Positions 1 to 8,359 of a DNA stretch of 64,000 nt are shown here, one piece after another. This DNA is from Actinocrinis puniceicyclus. Lineage in GTDB: Bacteria > Actinomycetota > Actinomycetes > Streptomycetales > Catenulisporaceae. Position 1 is the stretch's first letter, and each line of letters begins with the position of its first letter. The notes under the pieces are model-generated. The model did not search any database. It saw only the letters and a program-made list of their open reading frames with translations, and had not been told where the DNA came from. The stretch spans positions 1 to 64,000 of the forward strand of contig NZ_JAGSXH010000024.1 in NCBI RefSeq assembly GCF_018283645.1, read 5' to 3'. A program made the translations under genes and the position numbers.

Positions 1-460
1 GTGTGGGGTTCGGGCTGGGTAGCGCAGTCGCGGTGTCCACGGGGCCGCCATTCGCGCAGGAGCTGCCGGTTACCGAGTCGAGCAAGTCCAGCGCGGTGAC
101 CTGGTTGCCGCACACGTTGACGGGAATGTTGACAGGGATCTGAATCACGTCGCCGGAAGCGGTTCCGGACGAGCCGGACGAGCCGGACGAGCCGCCCGTC
201 GCCGAGGTCGACCCGCCGCCGGTGGCGCATGTGCTGCCCTGATCGCCGTCGCCGGCGCTGACGAGGCCGGCTTGATTGCCGCACACGTTTACCGGTGCGT
301 TGATCGGGATCTGGATCAGATTGCCGGAGGCGACGCCGTGGGAGAGCGAGGTCTCGCCGGCCGCCGTCGTGTCGGCGTGCGCGCCGGCCATTCCCAGGCC
401 GGTCATCATCAGGCCACCCGTCATTCCGAGCATGAGGCGGCGTTTCGTCGAAGAATGCAT
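1..460 (-). CDS. Chaplin with two chaplin domains (3' end beyond window)
   Basis: Secreted amphipathic surface protein of aerial hyphae and spores; chaplins assemble into amyloid-like hydrophobic films. Translating leftward from ATG 460-458 gives 153 residues without a stop. A basic start (STKRR), a hydrophobic segment and an Ala-His-Ala cleavage-like site near residue 28 make a signal peptide. Two chaplin domains follow: residues about 45-80 (SGNLIQIPINAPVNVCGNQ, Cys60 and Cys78) and 102-137 (SGDVIQIPVNIPVNVCGNQ, Cys117 and Cys135), joined by a Gly/Ser linker with three SSG units. Two domains suggest the long, sortase-anchored ChpA-C type, but the C-terminus with any LPXTG signal lies outside the window. 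No clear Shine-Dalgarno is seen before the ATG. A sigma-BldN-like promoter lies about 110 nt upstream. Confidence 0.93.
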   Translation of the reverse strand, partial: MHSSTKRRLMLGMTGGLMMTGLGMAGAHADTTAAGETSLSHGVASGNLIQIPINAPVNVCGNQAGLVSAGDGDQGSTCATGGGSTSATGGSSGSSGSSGTASGDVIQIPVNIPVNVCGNQVTALDLLDSVTGSSCANGGPVDTATALPSPNPT

Positions 461-567
461 GCGTGAAAACCCCAGGGTCGCCTTGAGAGCCAGTACGGCT
501 TCGGAGTCGGCGCAGCTCGGCGGGCCGGATGTCGATCGCGGGCGCCGAAACCCGCTGCGTCGCCCTG

Positions 568-595
568 GGAACGAGGTACGAAAGTCAGGGTTACC
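568..595 (-). promoter_or_regulatory. Candidate sigma-BldN-type promoter of the chaplin gene
   Basis: On the minus strand GGTAAC (595-590) is followed after exactly 16 nt by CGTTCC (573-568). The Streptomyces BldN consensus is CGTAAC-N16-CGTTGA, and BldN controls chaplin genes there. The match is 9 of 12 positions with exact spacing. It predicts a leader of roughly 100 nt. The motif was seen in the sequence; assignment to a BldN orthologue is inference. Confidence 0.5.
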
Positions 596-717
596 GGAAA
601 TCTTACGAATCCTGCGGATGAGTGAATTTCGACGCTGCGATACAACCATCCGGAGATCTGATGGCTGGTCAGCGAGGTCGACCTGACTCGCATGACCGCG
701 TGTTGCGGCTCGCGGCC

Positions 718-1326
718 TCAGGATCGCGGTGACGTGGGACGGGAACGGGGCGTCAGCCGGATGACGGGCAGTTCCCGGTCGGTTCTGTGCTGGAACCAGG
801 CGAATTGGGGTGCGGCGGTGGTTATCTGCTGCCAGGCTTGCGCGCGCTCCGCGCCGTGGAGCTGTACGGCGGTCACCGCGACCTGGCGGCCTTCGATGCC
901 GATCCGGACTTTGTCGGGTCGGGCGGCGATGTTGTAGTACCAGGCCGGGTTCGTCGCCGTGCCGCCCGCTGCCGCTACGATCAGCCAGCTGCCGTTGCCG
1001 CCGGGGAAGCCGCCGACCGGGGTTGTGCGCTCGGCGCCGCTGCGGTGGCCGACGGTGGTCAGGACCAGGGTGTCGCAACCCATCAGCCTGCGATATGCCC
1101 TGTGCCCGATCCGGTTCATCACCAGCTTGTCGAGCCGCCGCCGGATCGGTCTCGGCGTTCGGCGGCCCCCGCGGGCTCCGGCGCGTGTGTCGAAACCGGC
1201 GCGCTCCGCGGTGATCTGTATGTCGTCCGTCTCGGCGGCGGCCGGGAGGTGCGCCGACCCGGTCGGCTCGTCGGCTGAGTCGAGCAGCCGCTCTTCAGGT
1301 GCCCCGTGGTGGGAATTGCGTTTCAT
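718..1326 (-). CDS. Nitroreductase/deazaflavin (F420)-dependent oxidoreductase, Ddn family
   Basis: 202 residues. The C-terminal 140 or so form a Ddn-like split-barrel fold that uses reduced coenzyme F420 to reduce quinones or nitro compounds. Diagnostic stretches are RRLMGCDTLVLTTVGHRSG (about 80-96) with the family's GRxSGxxRxxPV-like strand, and NPAWYYNIAARP (126-137). The first 60 residues are polar, low in complexity and outside the family domain, so the true start may be internal, although ATG 1326 has a plausible GAGG-like site. It is divergent from the MerR/TipAS regulator at 1515, with a shared intergenic region. Co-regulation is possible but not shown. Substrate unknown. Confidence 0.82.
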   Translation of the reverse strand: MKRNSHHGAPEERLLDSADEPTGSAHLPAAAETDDIQITAERAGFDTRAGARGGRRTPRPIRRRLDKLVMNRIGHRAYRRLMGCDTLVLTTVGHRSGAERTTPVGGFPGGNGSWLIVAAAGGTATNPAWYYNIAARPDKVRIGIEGRQVAVTAVQLHGAERAQAWQQITTAAPQFAWFQHRTDRELPVIRLTPRSRPTSPRS

Positions 1327-1459
1327 CGGCCTCGCCGCCGTCCGACCGTGGACTCATCTCGCCAGCTCACAACATGATCAATGTAGCGGCGGCCGGGACG
1401 GCGCAGCAGAGCTGAAGGTCCCGGGCCGCCCGCCTGTCTGTTCTGGCGACCGCTTGGGC

Positions 1460-1490
1460 TTGCGCTTGACGCAGCGTCAACGCCTAGCGT
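1460..1490 (+). promoter_or_regulatory. MerR-type promoter/operator with 19-bp spacer
   Basis: TTGCGC (1460-1465) and TAGCGT (1485-1490) are separated by 19 bp, the lengthened spacer typical of promoters that MerR activators twist into alignment. Inside the spacer is the dyad TTGAC-GCAGC-GTCAA (1466-1480). It lies 25 bp before the MerR start, so autoregulation is likely. Confidence 0.6.
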
Positions 1491-1514
1491 CGCGGTTGAA
1501 GGAGGATGAACCCT

Positions 1515-2261
1515 GTGAGCTGGACTATCGCACAGGTTGCCCGCCTGTCTCGGATCACGACCCGGACGTTGCGGCATTACGACGCGATCGGTCTGCTGCG
1601 TCCGGCCGGTACTGGACCGGGCGGTGTGCGTATGTACGAGCGCGAGCAGTTGTTGCGGTTGCAACGGATCCTGTTGCTGCGGGATCTCGGTCTTGGACTC
1701 GACGCGATCGCCTCGGTGATCGATGACCAGGACCGGCGCGGCACGCGCGAGGTGCTCGGTCGGCACCGGGCTTGGCTGTTGGCGGAGAGCGAACGGCTGG
1801 CGCGGCTGGCCGGCACGGTCCAGCTCACGATCGACGAACTGTCAGGAGGAGCACAGATGGATGTCGAGGAGCTGTTCGAGGGTTTCGACCCGGCGCGTTA
1901 CGAGAGGGAGGTGGAGCAGCGGTGGCCGCTGGCCGCTGCCGAGTCGCGTCGGCGTACTGGGGACTGGAGTCGGCGGGAGTTCGCGGGTGCCGCGCAGCGC
2001 GGGGTGGACTTGGCGCGGCGCTTCGCCGGGTTTGCGGCGGGGTCGGTGCCGGTCGACGACGCTCGCACGCAGGAGGCTGTTGCGGAGCACTATCAGTGGG
2101 TTTGTCTGTTCTGGACGCCTGACGCGGCCGCGTATCGGGGGCTCGGTGAGATGTATGTGGCCGACGAGCGGTTCCGGCAGTATTACGACAAGCACGGTCG
2201 GGGTACTGCGCAGTACGTGTGCGACGCGATGGCAGTGTACGCGGCGGCGAACCTGCCATAG
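1515..2261 (+). CDS. MerR-family regulator with TipAS effector domain
   Basis: 248 residues from GTG 1515, chosen because GAAGGAGG (1498-1505) then has normal spacing; the ATG at 1506 abuts that site and is unlikely. Residues about 1-70 are a MerR winged helix (WTIAQVARLSRITTRTLRHYD), then a dimerisation helix. From about 115 a TipAS-like globular domain begins (MDVEELFEGFDPARYEREVEQRW), which in TipAL binds thiopeptides and other cyclic ligands. In TipA this domain is also made alone from an internal start; here Met (ATG 1857) follows GTCAGGAGGAGCACAG, a strong ribosome site, so a separate TipAS-like product is likely. The effector is unknown. Confidence 0.9.
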   Translation: MSWTIAQVARLSRITTRTLRHYDAIGLLRPAGTGPGGVRMYEREQLLRLQRILLLRDLGLGLDAIASVIDDQDRRGTREVLGRHRAWLLAESERLARLAGTVQLTIDELSGGAQMDVEELFEGFDPARYEREVEQRWPLAAAESRRRTGDWSRREFAGAAQRGVDLARRFAGFAAGSVPVDDARTQEAVAEHYQWVCLFWTPDAAAYRGLGEMYVADERFRQYYDKHGRGTAQYVCDAMAVYAAANLP

Positions 2262-2487
2262 CTGCGGCGGGACGTGAAGCGGCGCTGAGCCTGACGCGGC
2301 TTCGGGTTCGGCGCGTCGGGGGTCGTCCGAGCGGAAAACCGGCTAGCGTAGACAGCTAAGAAGAGAAACACTCGAATGAGCGACCCGTCGACGGGGCATT
2401 ACTCGCGTGTCACGTAGTGAGTCTTGCGCCGTTCGGGGAAGGCTCGGCGTGGCGGATTGACAGCTTACTCCGGAAGGGAGGCGTGCG

Positions 2488-2856
2488 ATGGCTTCGAGCC
2501 GCAGGGCGACCGCCCCGCATCTTGTGCCGGTCGACGACGGCGAGCGGTGGTACGGCGAGGAGCTTGGTGCGCAGCCCGGCTACCGGATCGCTACCGTGCG
2601 CCCGCAGAGTTTCACCGACGCGAAGGTGATCGGTGAGTATTTCCGGGACGGCATTCCGGTGATCATGAACTTGGCGGATCTTGAGGAGGCGGACGCGAAG
2701 CGGATCGTCGACTTCGCTTCGGGTTTGATCTTCTCGCTGCGTGGCGGGATAGAGCGGGTGGCCTCTCGGGTCTTCTTGCTTTCGCCGCAGGGCACCGAGC
2801 TGATGGATGGCGCGCAGAGCCCGTCTGCGGATCCTGGGTTCTTCAACCAGGACTGA
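2488..2856 (+). CDS. SepF-like (DUF552) protein
   Basis: 122 residues; ATG 2488 follows GGAAGGGAGG. Residues about 34-112 match the SepF fold: a beta strand (YRIATVRPQSF), VIMNLADLEEADAKRIVDFASGLIF and RVFLLSP. SepF bundles FtsZ filaments and ties them to the membrane. The canonical actinobacterial gene lies beside ftsZ in the dcw cluster, but no division genes are visible here, so this is probably a SepF-like paralogue. It lacks the long acidic linker of SepF, and no clear membrane-binding amphipathic helix is visible at the N-terminus. It converges with the mycosin gene. Confidence 0.85.
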   Translation: MASSRRATAPHLVPVDDGERWYGEELGAQPGYRIATVRPQSFTDAKVIGEYFRDGIPVIMNLADLEEADAKRIVDFASGLIFSLRGGIERVASRVFLLSPQGTELMDGAQSPSADPGFFNQD

Positions 2857-3035
2857 GCCTGTCGGCCGTGGGGTCCGGTTGCGGTAGCAGCAGCCGGGTT
2901 GAGTGACGGCTTCGACTGTGTGGGCCGTCGGCTGCGCGAAGCTTTGAATGGTTTCGCGTAGTCGGCGGCCCCTTGGTGTTTTGCGCGCGGCCGCTGCGTG
3001 CCGCTGCCTGCTGCTGGGCTCTGCTGACCGCCGCG

Positions 3036-4418
3036 TTACGGAGTCTGGTTCGGGTGCTGCGGATAGTGAGGCTGTTGAGGGTACGGGTTCTGCTGCTGGT
3101 AGGGGTTTTGCTGCTGGTACGGGTTCTGTTGCTGGTAGGGCGGCTGGTATCCGCCGCCGTATTGGCCTGGCCCGGTGGGTGGTTTCGGGCCGCGCCGGGC
3201 GAGCAGGATGATCAGCAGGATGACGGCGAGTATGACGATGACACCGATGACGATGCCGATGATCAGGCCGGTGTGGGATGACGTGCTCGCTGGTGCTGTC
3301 TCGGTGCTGGGCGCGGTGGTGGGGTTTGCCGCGCCGGTGCCGGCGGTGGAACTGGAGCCTGGGCTCGCGCCTGCGCCGCCTGAAGCGAGCAGCGGGTTCG
3401 AGGTGTCGGATGGCGCGGGCGCTTGCAGGGCTTTGAGGGGGTCGATCACGCCGTAGCCGTATTGGTCGCTGTGCTGGCCGGCGGTTTGTCCCGCACCGGG
3501 GTCGGCGGTGGCTATGAGGTCGCGGATGACCTGGCCGGCGGTCCAGCCGGGGTGTGCGCTGCGGATGAGCGCGGCCGCCGCTGAAACGTACGCGGTGGCT
3601 TCCGACGTGCCTGATTCGGTGCCTTGCTCATTGAGATTGTTATCCCTGAAGATATCCACGCCGGGCGCAGTGACTACAACCTGGCTGCCCACATTAGAGC
3701 GCTGCCAGATCCGGCCTCCCTGATCGACAGCGCCCACAGCGACCACGCCCGGATAGGCTGCGGGATAATCGACTGAACTCGCCGACTCGTTTCCAGTAGC
3801 CGCGACCACGACAACATTCGAATCTATCGCTTGAGTGATGGCAGCTTGGACGGTGGGGTCTGGCACAGCGCTGTTGAGCGAAAGATTGATTACGCCCACG
3901 TGCTGCTGCACGGCGAATTGAATGCCTGCGGCAAGTTCTTGTGCGGTGAAGCCACCGGCACCGGTCATCACCCGCACCGGAAGGATCTTTGCCTCAGGAG
4001 CCAGGCCAGTCACATTGGTGCCGCTGCCGACGATGACTGACGCCATGCCAGTTCCGTGGCCCGAGCTGTCTGTATCGGTCGTTCCGTTGCCACTACTCGT
4101 GGCTCCTTGGGAGAAATCAGCGCCGGAGAGGACCTGGCCATTCAGATCGGGGATCGAGGCGACACCGGAGTCCAGGACTGCGACGGTGACGTTCGCACCC
4201 TTTGAGATCTGCCAGTCCTGGGATGCCTTGAGATATCCCAGCGCCCACTGTTGGCTCGAAAATGCCTGTGCGGGGCTCGCGGTGACCGCAGGAAGAGCGA
4301 GCAGCGCTGCCGCGATGGCCGCGCTGCCCGCACGCCTCAGTGCAGCCTTTTTCGGCTGCCTCGTACGCAAAACTACTCGATGACCGGCGGGGCTACTCGT
4401 TGTGCGCTCTGCCACCAT
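3036..4418 (-). CDS. mycP: Mycosin, type VII secretion subtilisin-like protease
   Basis: 460-residue membrane-anchored serine protease of the ESX apparatus. Signal peptide about 24-52 (Ala-Gln-Ala). Catalytic triad: Asp83 in AVLDSGV, His121 in SSGHGTGMAS, Ser272 in SGTSEAT, with Asn210 as the oxyanion residue. A Pro/Ser/Thr linker (340-382) leads to one transmembrane helix (384-407). The cytoplasmic tail is unusual: four QNPY-type units (YQQQNP repeats, 428-446) in a Pro/Gln/Tyr-rich stretch. Its 5' end overlaps the upstream gene by 46 nt, suggesting coupling; a GTG at codon 15 or 16 is an alternative start. The core ESX ATPase (EccC) and channel genes are not in this window. Confidence 0.93.
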   Translation of the reverse strand: MVAERTTSSPAGHRVVLRTRQPKKAALRRAGSAAIAAALLALPAVTASPAQAFSSQQWALGYLKASQDWQISKGANVTVAVLDSGVASIPDLNGQVLSGADFSQGATSSGNGTTDTDSSGHGTGMASVIVGSGTNVTGLAPEAKILPVRVMTGAGGFTAQELAAGIQFAVQQHVGVINLSLNSAVPDPTVQAAITQAIDSNVVVVAATGNESASSVDYPAAYPGVVAVGAVDQGGRIWQRSNVGSQVVVTAPGVDIFRDNNLNEQGTESGTSEATAYVSAAAALIRSAHPGWTAGQVIRDLIATADPGAGQTAGQHSDQYGYGVIDPLKALQAPAPSDTSNPLLASGGAGASPGSSSTAGTGAANPTTAPSTETAPASTSSHTGLIIGIVIGVIVILAVILLIILLARRGPKPPTGPGQYGGGYQPPYQQQNPYQQQNPYQQQNPYPQQPHYPQHPNQTP

Positions 4419-5899
4419 TCCGGGTCTTCCTTCAGATAATCAGGGCGCTCACGGCGCTCCTCGTCCTCATCGCGACTGACGCCACGCCGGCCAATGCCCT
4501 GCGTCATGTGCAGCGGGTTGCCATCGGCGTCCGTCGCCCCGTCGTACGCCGACGTTACCCGACCGGTGCCTGAGCCGCGTGCGCCGTCGTTGACCAACAG
4601 CGACTCGTTGCCGCCGATCGAGGGCTGCACCCACTCCTCGGGCGCTGATCCGGGCTCGTCGCCGCCGAAGAAGCGACCGCGCGAGTACCGCGAGGATCCG
4701 AGTTCTTCCTCACCCGATGCCCCGCCTCCCTGCCGACCGCCGCCCATGCCGCGCAGACCGGCCTGACCCTCGCCGGACGCCGAACTTCCGGCACCACCGC
4801 CGAGGCGGCCGCCCATCGGCGCTTCCTCGCCGCCCAGTTCGCTCCCGCCGAGGCCGGCACCGTTGCGGCGCGCGGCGCCACCGGATTCGCTGCCGAAACC
4901 GTCTTCGCCGAACACGTTCGATGAGTTGAACTTGGACGTGCGGCCGGCACCGTTCTCCTCGCCCGCGCCGCCGCCGAACAGGCTCTCGCCGCCAAGCCCA
5001 CCGGGCTTGTTCGACTCCTCTGGCGGAGGCAGTGGCAGACCGGCGCCGGGAATACCCATGATCGGTCCCGGAGTCGTGGTGGTCGTTCCGGTTGCGACGT
5101 TCTCGATCCCGGGCGGGGCCGAACTCGGCGGCGAGGTGAGCGGTCCCACGTGCTGCACGGACGTGCCGCCATCGTGGAAGACACCCCCGGAAACGCTGCC
5201 ACCGACGCTCGACTGGTGTGTCGCCGTGCCACCGCCAGTTGTGGAACGACCGCTGTAGGTGTAGCTGCTGGCGGAGCTTGGGCCGCTGTAAGCGCCGCTG
5301 CCGAGACTGAAAGCTCCAGTCGAAGGATTATTGGGCTGGAAGTGCCAGCCTTCGTGTCCGCCCCCTGCGATCGAACTCATGTTGTTCGCAGCGGAGTCGT
5401 AGCTGGTGGACAGCGAGTTGAGCACCTCTGCCGCCTGGTTGCGCGCGGCGGTGTTGTGCTGCTGAGCCTGCTGTACTGGATCGGTCCCGGTGAAGATGTC
5501 CGAGAACGTGTTCGTGATCCCGCTGAACAGGCCGCCGGAGGGCACCGGCTTCTCGCTGGGCACCCTCTGCATCGCGGCCTGCGCCGACGCGGCGGCCGAC
5601 TGCGCCGTCTTCAGCTGCGAGATCGTGTTGTTGACCGTCGCGACGACGTTCTGCGCGTGATTCGACGTCTCCTTGAAGGTCTGGGTAGCCGCCGTCGCCG
5701 CATCACCGCTCCAGGCCGACTGAAGGGACGAATTCGCAGAATTGAGCGTGTCCACAATATTGTTCAGCGACGTGGCTACCTGCTGATAACCAGCGATCTG
5801 GTCACCGATCGCCCCCGGATCCAGCGCGGCGACCTGCTGCTTCGCCCAGGCGACACCGCCGTACTGCTTGATCGTGCCCTGGTTGAACTGATTCGGCAT
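4373..5899 (-). CDS. PPE/WXG-like type VII secretion-associated protein
   Basis: 508 residues. The first 120 or so are helical with a WxG turn (Trp63-Ser-Gly65 in LQSAWSGDA), like PPE/WXG100 hairpins. Residues about 180-450 are Gly/Ser-rich and low in complexity (GGRLGGGAGSSASGEGQ). The acidic C-terminus (YLKEDPEWWQSAQRVAPPVIE-type) resembles tails of actinobacterial ESX-linked proteins placed next to mycosins. It is the middle gene of a WXG-like, PPE-like, mycP order, so it is probably a secreted substrate or cell-surface partner. Function beyond that is unknown. Confidence 0.82.
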   Translation of the reverse strand: MPNQFNQGTIKQYGGVAWAKQQVAALDPGAIGDQIAGYQQVATSLNNIVDTLNSANSSLQSAWSGDAATAATQTFKETSNHAQNVVATVNNTISQLKTAQSAAASAQAAMQRVPSEKPVPSGGLFSGITNTFSDIFTGTDPVQQAQQHNTAARNQAAEVLNSLSTSYDSAANNMSSIAGGGHEGWHFQPNNPSTGAFSLGSGAYSGPSSASSYTYSGRSTTGGGTATHQSSVGGSVSGGVFHDGGTSVQHVGPLTSPPSSAPPGIENVATGTTTTTPGPIMGIPGAGLPLPPPEESNKPGGLGGESLFGGGAGEENGAGRTSKFNSSNVFGEDGFGSESGGAARRNGAGLGGSELGGEEAPMGGRLGGGAGSSASGEGQAGLRGMGGGRQGGGASGEEELGSSRYSRGRFFGGDEPGSAPEEWVQPSIGGNESLLVNDGARGSGTGRVTSAYDGATDADGNPLHMTQGIGRRGVSRDEDEERRERPDYLKEDPEWWQSAQRVAPPVIE

Positions 5900-5968
5900 C
5901 CGACTGCCCTACTCCGCGTCTTCCGGTTCCGTCACGTTCCGTTCGTTCTGATCCGATACCAAACCGCG

Positions 5969-6376
5969 TCAGGTGCTCTTCTGCACCTGGGTCATGTCCA
6001 AGTGCAGGTTGTTCTCGGTCGTCGAGTACAACTGATGGGTCTTCTGGATCCGGTCGTGCAGATCACTGATCTTCTGATTCACCTCAGAGATCAAGCCGTA
6101 GATGGCCTGCTGCACCTGGCCGTTGGCCGAGTTCAGCCGCCAGGCCGCCTCAAGGCCGTCGTTCGTCAACCCGAAATTGGACGAGCCGTCACCCGACTCG
6201 GCGCGCTTGATGCCGCCCGGCGCCGCCGTCTGCTGAATGTCCGACGCCGTGTTGTTGTGAAAGGTGTTCACCGCGAGCGGGCTCGCCGGCGCCTGAAAGT
6301 GGTCCTGCAGCAGTGCCTGAAGCTTGGCACGGACCGCTTCAAGCTCCTCCAACTCGACTCTGAAGCTGCTACCCAT
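5969..6376 (-). CDS. Small helical ESX-type protein with YxxxE signal
   Basis: 135 residues, first gene of the leftward type VII operon. It has two predicted helical segments (3-30 and 78-118) and no WXG turn; instead a long Asn/Gly linker separates them. At the end of the second helix lies Tyr117-Ser-Thr-Thr-Glu121, a YxxxD/E type VII export motif. Probably exported as a partner of the downstream PPE-like protein, in the manner of PE/PPE or EsxA/EsxB pairs. The partner assignment is inference from order and size. Confidence 0.75.
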   Translation of the reverse strand: MGSSFRVELEELEAVRAKLQALLQDHFQAPASPLAVNTFHNNTASDIQQTAAPGGIKRAESGDGSSNFGLTNDGLEAAWRLNSANGQVQQAIYGLISEVNQKISDLHDRIQKTHQLYSTTENNLHLDMTQVQKST

Positions 6377-6644
6377 GACGCCGTTTTCCCCTCGGTTCCC
6401 CTCGTGTTGAAACTGCTCGCGCCACCCGTCGCGACGCCTGGCGCGCCGTCTGGCGGGGACACCCTATCGAAGGGTACCGACATGGACTGCGCACGGCCAC
6501 CGCTTCGACGCCGTAAGTTGGCGCGGCGGACCGGTACGGTTGACATCAGGCCGGCCCGTCGGCCCGAAAGGTCCACTGTGGCCACACCGCGCGCCGCGGT
6601 CCACCCGGTTTTCCCAGGCCCGCGGTTCAGGACGGAGGATCGCC

Positions 6645-8225
6645 ATGTCGGCGCGAGCAGCCGAGCCCGCCCGTCGCTCGGACGGCTCACCGCGCTACAG
6701 CCGCCGTACCGCACTGCGGACTCTCGGTGCCGCGGCGGCAACGGCGACGACGGCCGGGGGCGTCGCGGGATGCGCGGCAGGAACGGGAACCGGAGGTGTA
6801 CCCGCGGCGCCGTGGCAGGCCGCGGAGACCTCCCTGGACCCGTATTTTCCCGGACACGGCGCCGGAGGATTCCTCGTCAACCATTACGCGCTGGATCTGG
6901 CCTACGCGCAGGGCGCCGCACGGGTCGCCGGTACGGCCACAATCAGGGTTCTGCCCTATGAGGCACTCTCCGTGCTCAGCCTGGACCTGGCCGCCGGAAT
7001 GACCGTCTTGTCCGTCCGGGCCGATGGCGCGGAAGCATCGTTCTCCAGGCAAGGCGACAAGCTGCACATCCGGCCGCGCTCTGTGCTGCCGAGCGGGCGG
7101 ATGGCGCAGCTGGAGATCGCTTACTCCGGGCAGCCCGTGCCAAGCCGAATCGCCGGCGTCGGGCAAGTGGGCTGGCAGCCGACCGGCACAAGCGGAGCCG
7201 ACGGTGTGCACGCGCAGGCGGGTGCGCAGCCTGGTGCGCAGGCAAGTGCACAGGCGGGTGCGGACATCGCCGTACTGTCGCTGCCCGTCGGCGCGCCCAC
7301 GTGGTTCCCGTGCGCCGACCACCCGTCGCTCAAAGCCGCCTACGACATCGCGGTGACAGCGCCGACCGGGGTCCGCGTGCTCGCCAACGGGCGCCTCGTG
7401 GACAAGCGCCCACAGGACTTCGGTACCCGCTGGACCTACCGCCACGACGGGCCCATGGCGACATACCTGGCGACGATCGTGATCGGTGACCTCGTGATCG
7501 ACACCTCGTCAGGTCCGGCCGGCATCCAGTTGCGGAACGCGTACCCCGAGCGTCTCGCCGCGCAGGCACGCATCGACCTCGGCAGGCAAAGCCAGATGCT
7601 CACCGTCTTCGCCTCGCTCTTCGGTCCGTACCCGTTCGACGTCTACGGAACCGCCGTGCTCGACGGCGTGCCCGGGCTCACCCCCGCGGGCCCGCTCGGC
7701 GGAGCCTACGCCGCACAGACGCTCGGCCTGCTCGACTCCTCACTGGTCGACGGTCGGCGCACGCAAGAGAGCCTGATCGCCCGCACCCTCGCAGCACAAT
7801 GGTTCGGCGGCAGCGTGACAGTGAGCAAATGGACGGATATCTGGCTCAGCACGGCCTTCGCTCGATACGCGCAATGGGTCTGGCTGGAGAAGTCAGGGGG
7901 TGCTAGCGCCGACGCGGCCGCGCGCGCGGCGATCGGGCGGCTGCGTGCCCTCGCGCAAGACCTGGTCCTAGCCGACCCGGGAGCCGAGCGCATCCTGGAC
8001 GAGCGGGTCGCCCTGCGCGGTGCCTGTTTCCTGCACGCGCTGCGGCTGACGATGGGGGACCAGACGTTCTTCCAACTGCTGCGGATCTGGTGCAACCGCA
8101 ACCAGAGCGGCAACGCTCAGAGTGATGATTTCCTCCAACTGGTGCCGGCTGTCTACACCGCGCAGGACTTGACGCCGTTCATGCACGGCTGGGTCGACGC
8201 GGCGCCCTTGCCCGACTTGCCTTAG
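6645..8225 (+). CDS. Tat-exported lipoprotein, zinc-less M1-aminopeptidase-like pseudoenzyme
   Basis: 526 residues from ATG 6645 (GGACGGAGG upstream). Twin arginines (SRRTAL, 20-21) and a lipobox ending at Cys43 (GVAGC) indicate a Tat-exported lipoprotein. The body follows the M1 family: N-terminal beta saddle, then a thermolysin-like region with LIARTLAAQWFGG (377-389) and DIWLSTAFARY (398-408). In active M1 enzymes these read HELAHQWFG and LNEGFA. Here His, Glu and His become Arg380, Thr381 and Ala384, and the third ligand Glu, exactly 19 residues on, is Thr403. The GAMEN substrate loop is not recognisable either. An Ala/Gly/Gln-rich insert lies at about 188-205. Probably a binding or scaffolding protein rather than a peptidase. 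Confidence 0.85.
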   Translation: MSARAAEPARRSDGSPRYSRRTALRTLGAAAATATTAGGVAGCAAGTGTGGVPAAPWQAAETSLDPYFPGHGAGGFLVNHYALDLAYAQGAARVAGTATIRVLPYEALSVLSLDLAAGMTVLSVRADGAEASFSRQGDKLHIRPRSVLPSGRMAQLEIAYSGQPVPSRIAGVGQVGWQPTGTSGADGVHAQAGAQPGAQASAQAGADIAVLSLPVGAPTWFPCADHPSLKAAYDIAVTAPTGVRVLANGRLVDKRPQDFGTRWTYRHDGPMATYLATIVIGDLVIDTSSGPAGIQLRNAYPERLAAQARIDLGRQSQMLTVFASLFGPYPFDVYGTAVLDGVPGLTPAGPLGGAYAAQTLGLLDSSLVDGRRTQESLIARTLAAQWFGGSVTVSKWTDIWLSTAFARYAQWVWLEKSGGASADAAARAAIGRLRALAQDLVLADPGAERILDERVALRGACFLHALRLTMGDQTFFQLLRIWCNRNQSGNAQSDDFLQLVPAVYTAQDLTPFMHGWVDAAPLPDLP

Positions 8226-8257
8226 ACCAGCCGTTCGATCTCGATTTAAGGCAAGGT

Positions 8258-8309
8258 CCGGTCACGATTCGGTGCCGGTGAGGGCCTCGGTGCGGCAGCC
8301 CGTGACCGG
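8258..8309. terminator. Inverted repeat after the M1-like gene (hairpin, possible terminator)
   Basis: CCGGTCACG (8258-8266) and CGTGACCGG (8301-8309) are perfect 9-bp arms around a 34-nt GC-rich loop. It lies between two rightward genes, so it could end the first transcript or act as a leader element of the second. No T-tract follows. Confidence 0.4.
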
Positions 8310-8359
8310 CGCTCGCTAGGATCAGCCGCTCACGTCTTGAATTCTTAGAGGGGGACATC

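Noticed and set aside
5150-6961. A 603-codon plus-strand frame across the ESX genes
   Set aside because: It runs antisense to the WXG-like and PPE-like genes and into the M1-like gene in another frame; composition is that of a shadow frame.
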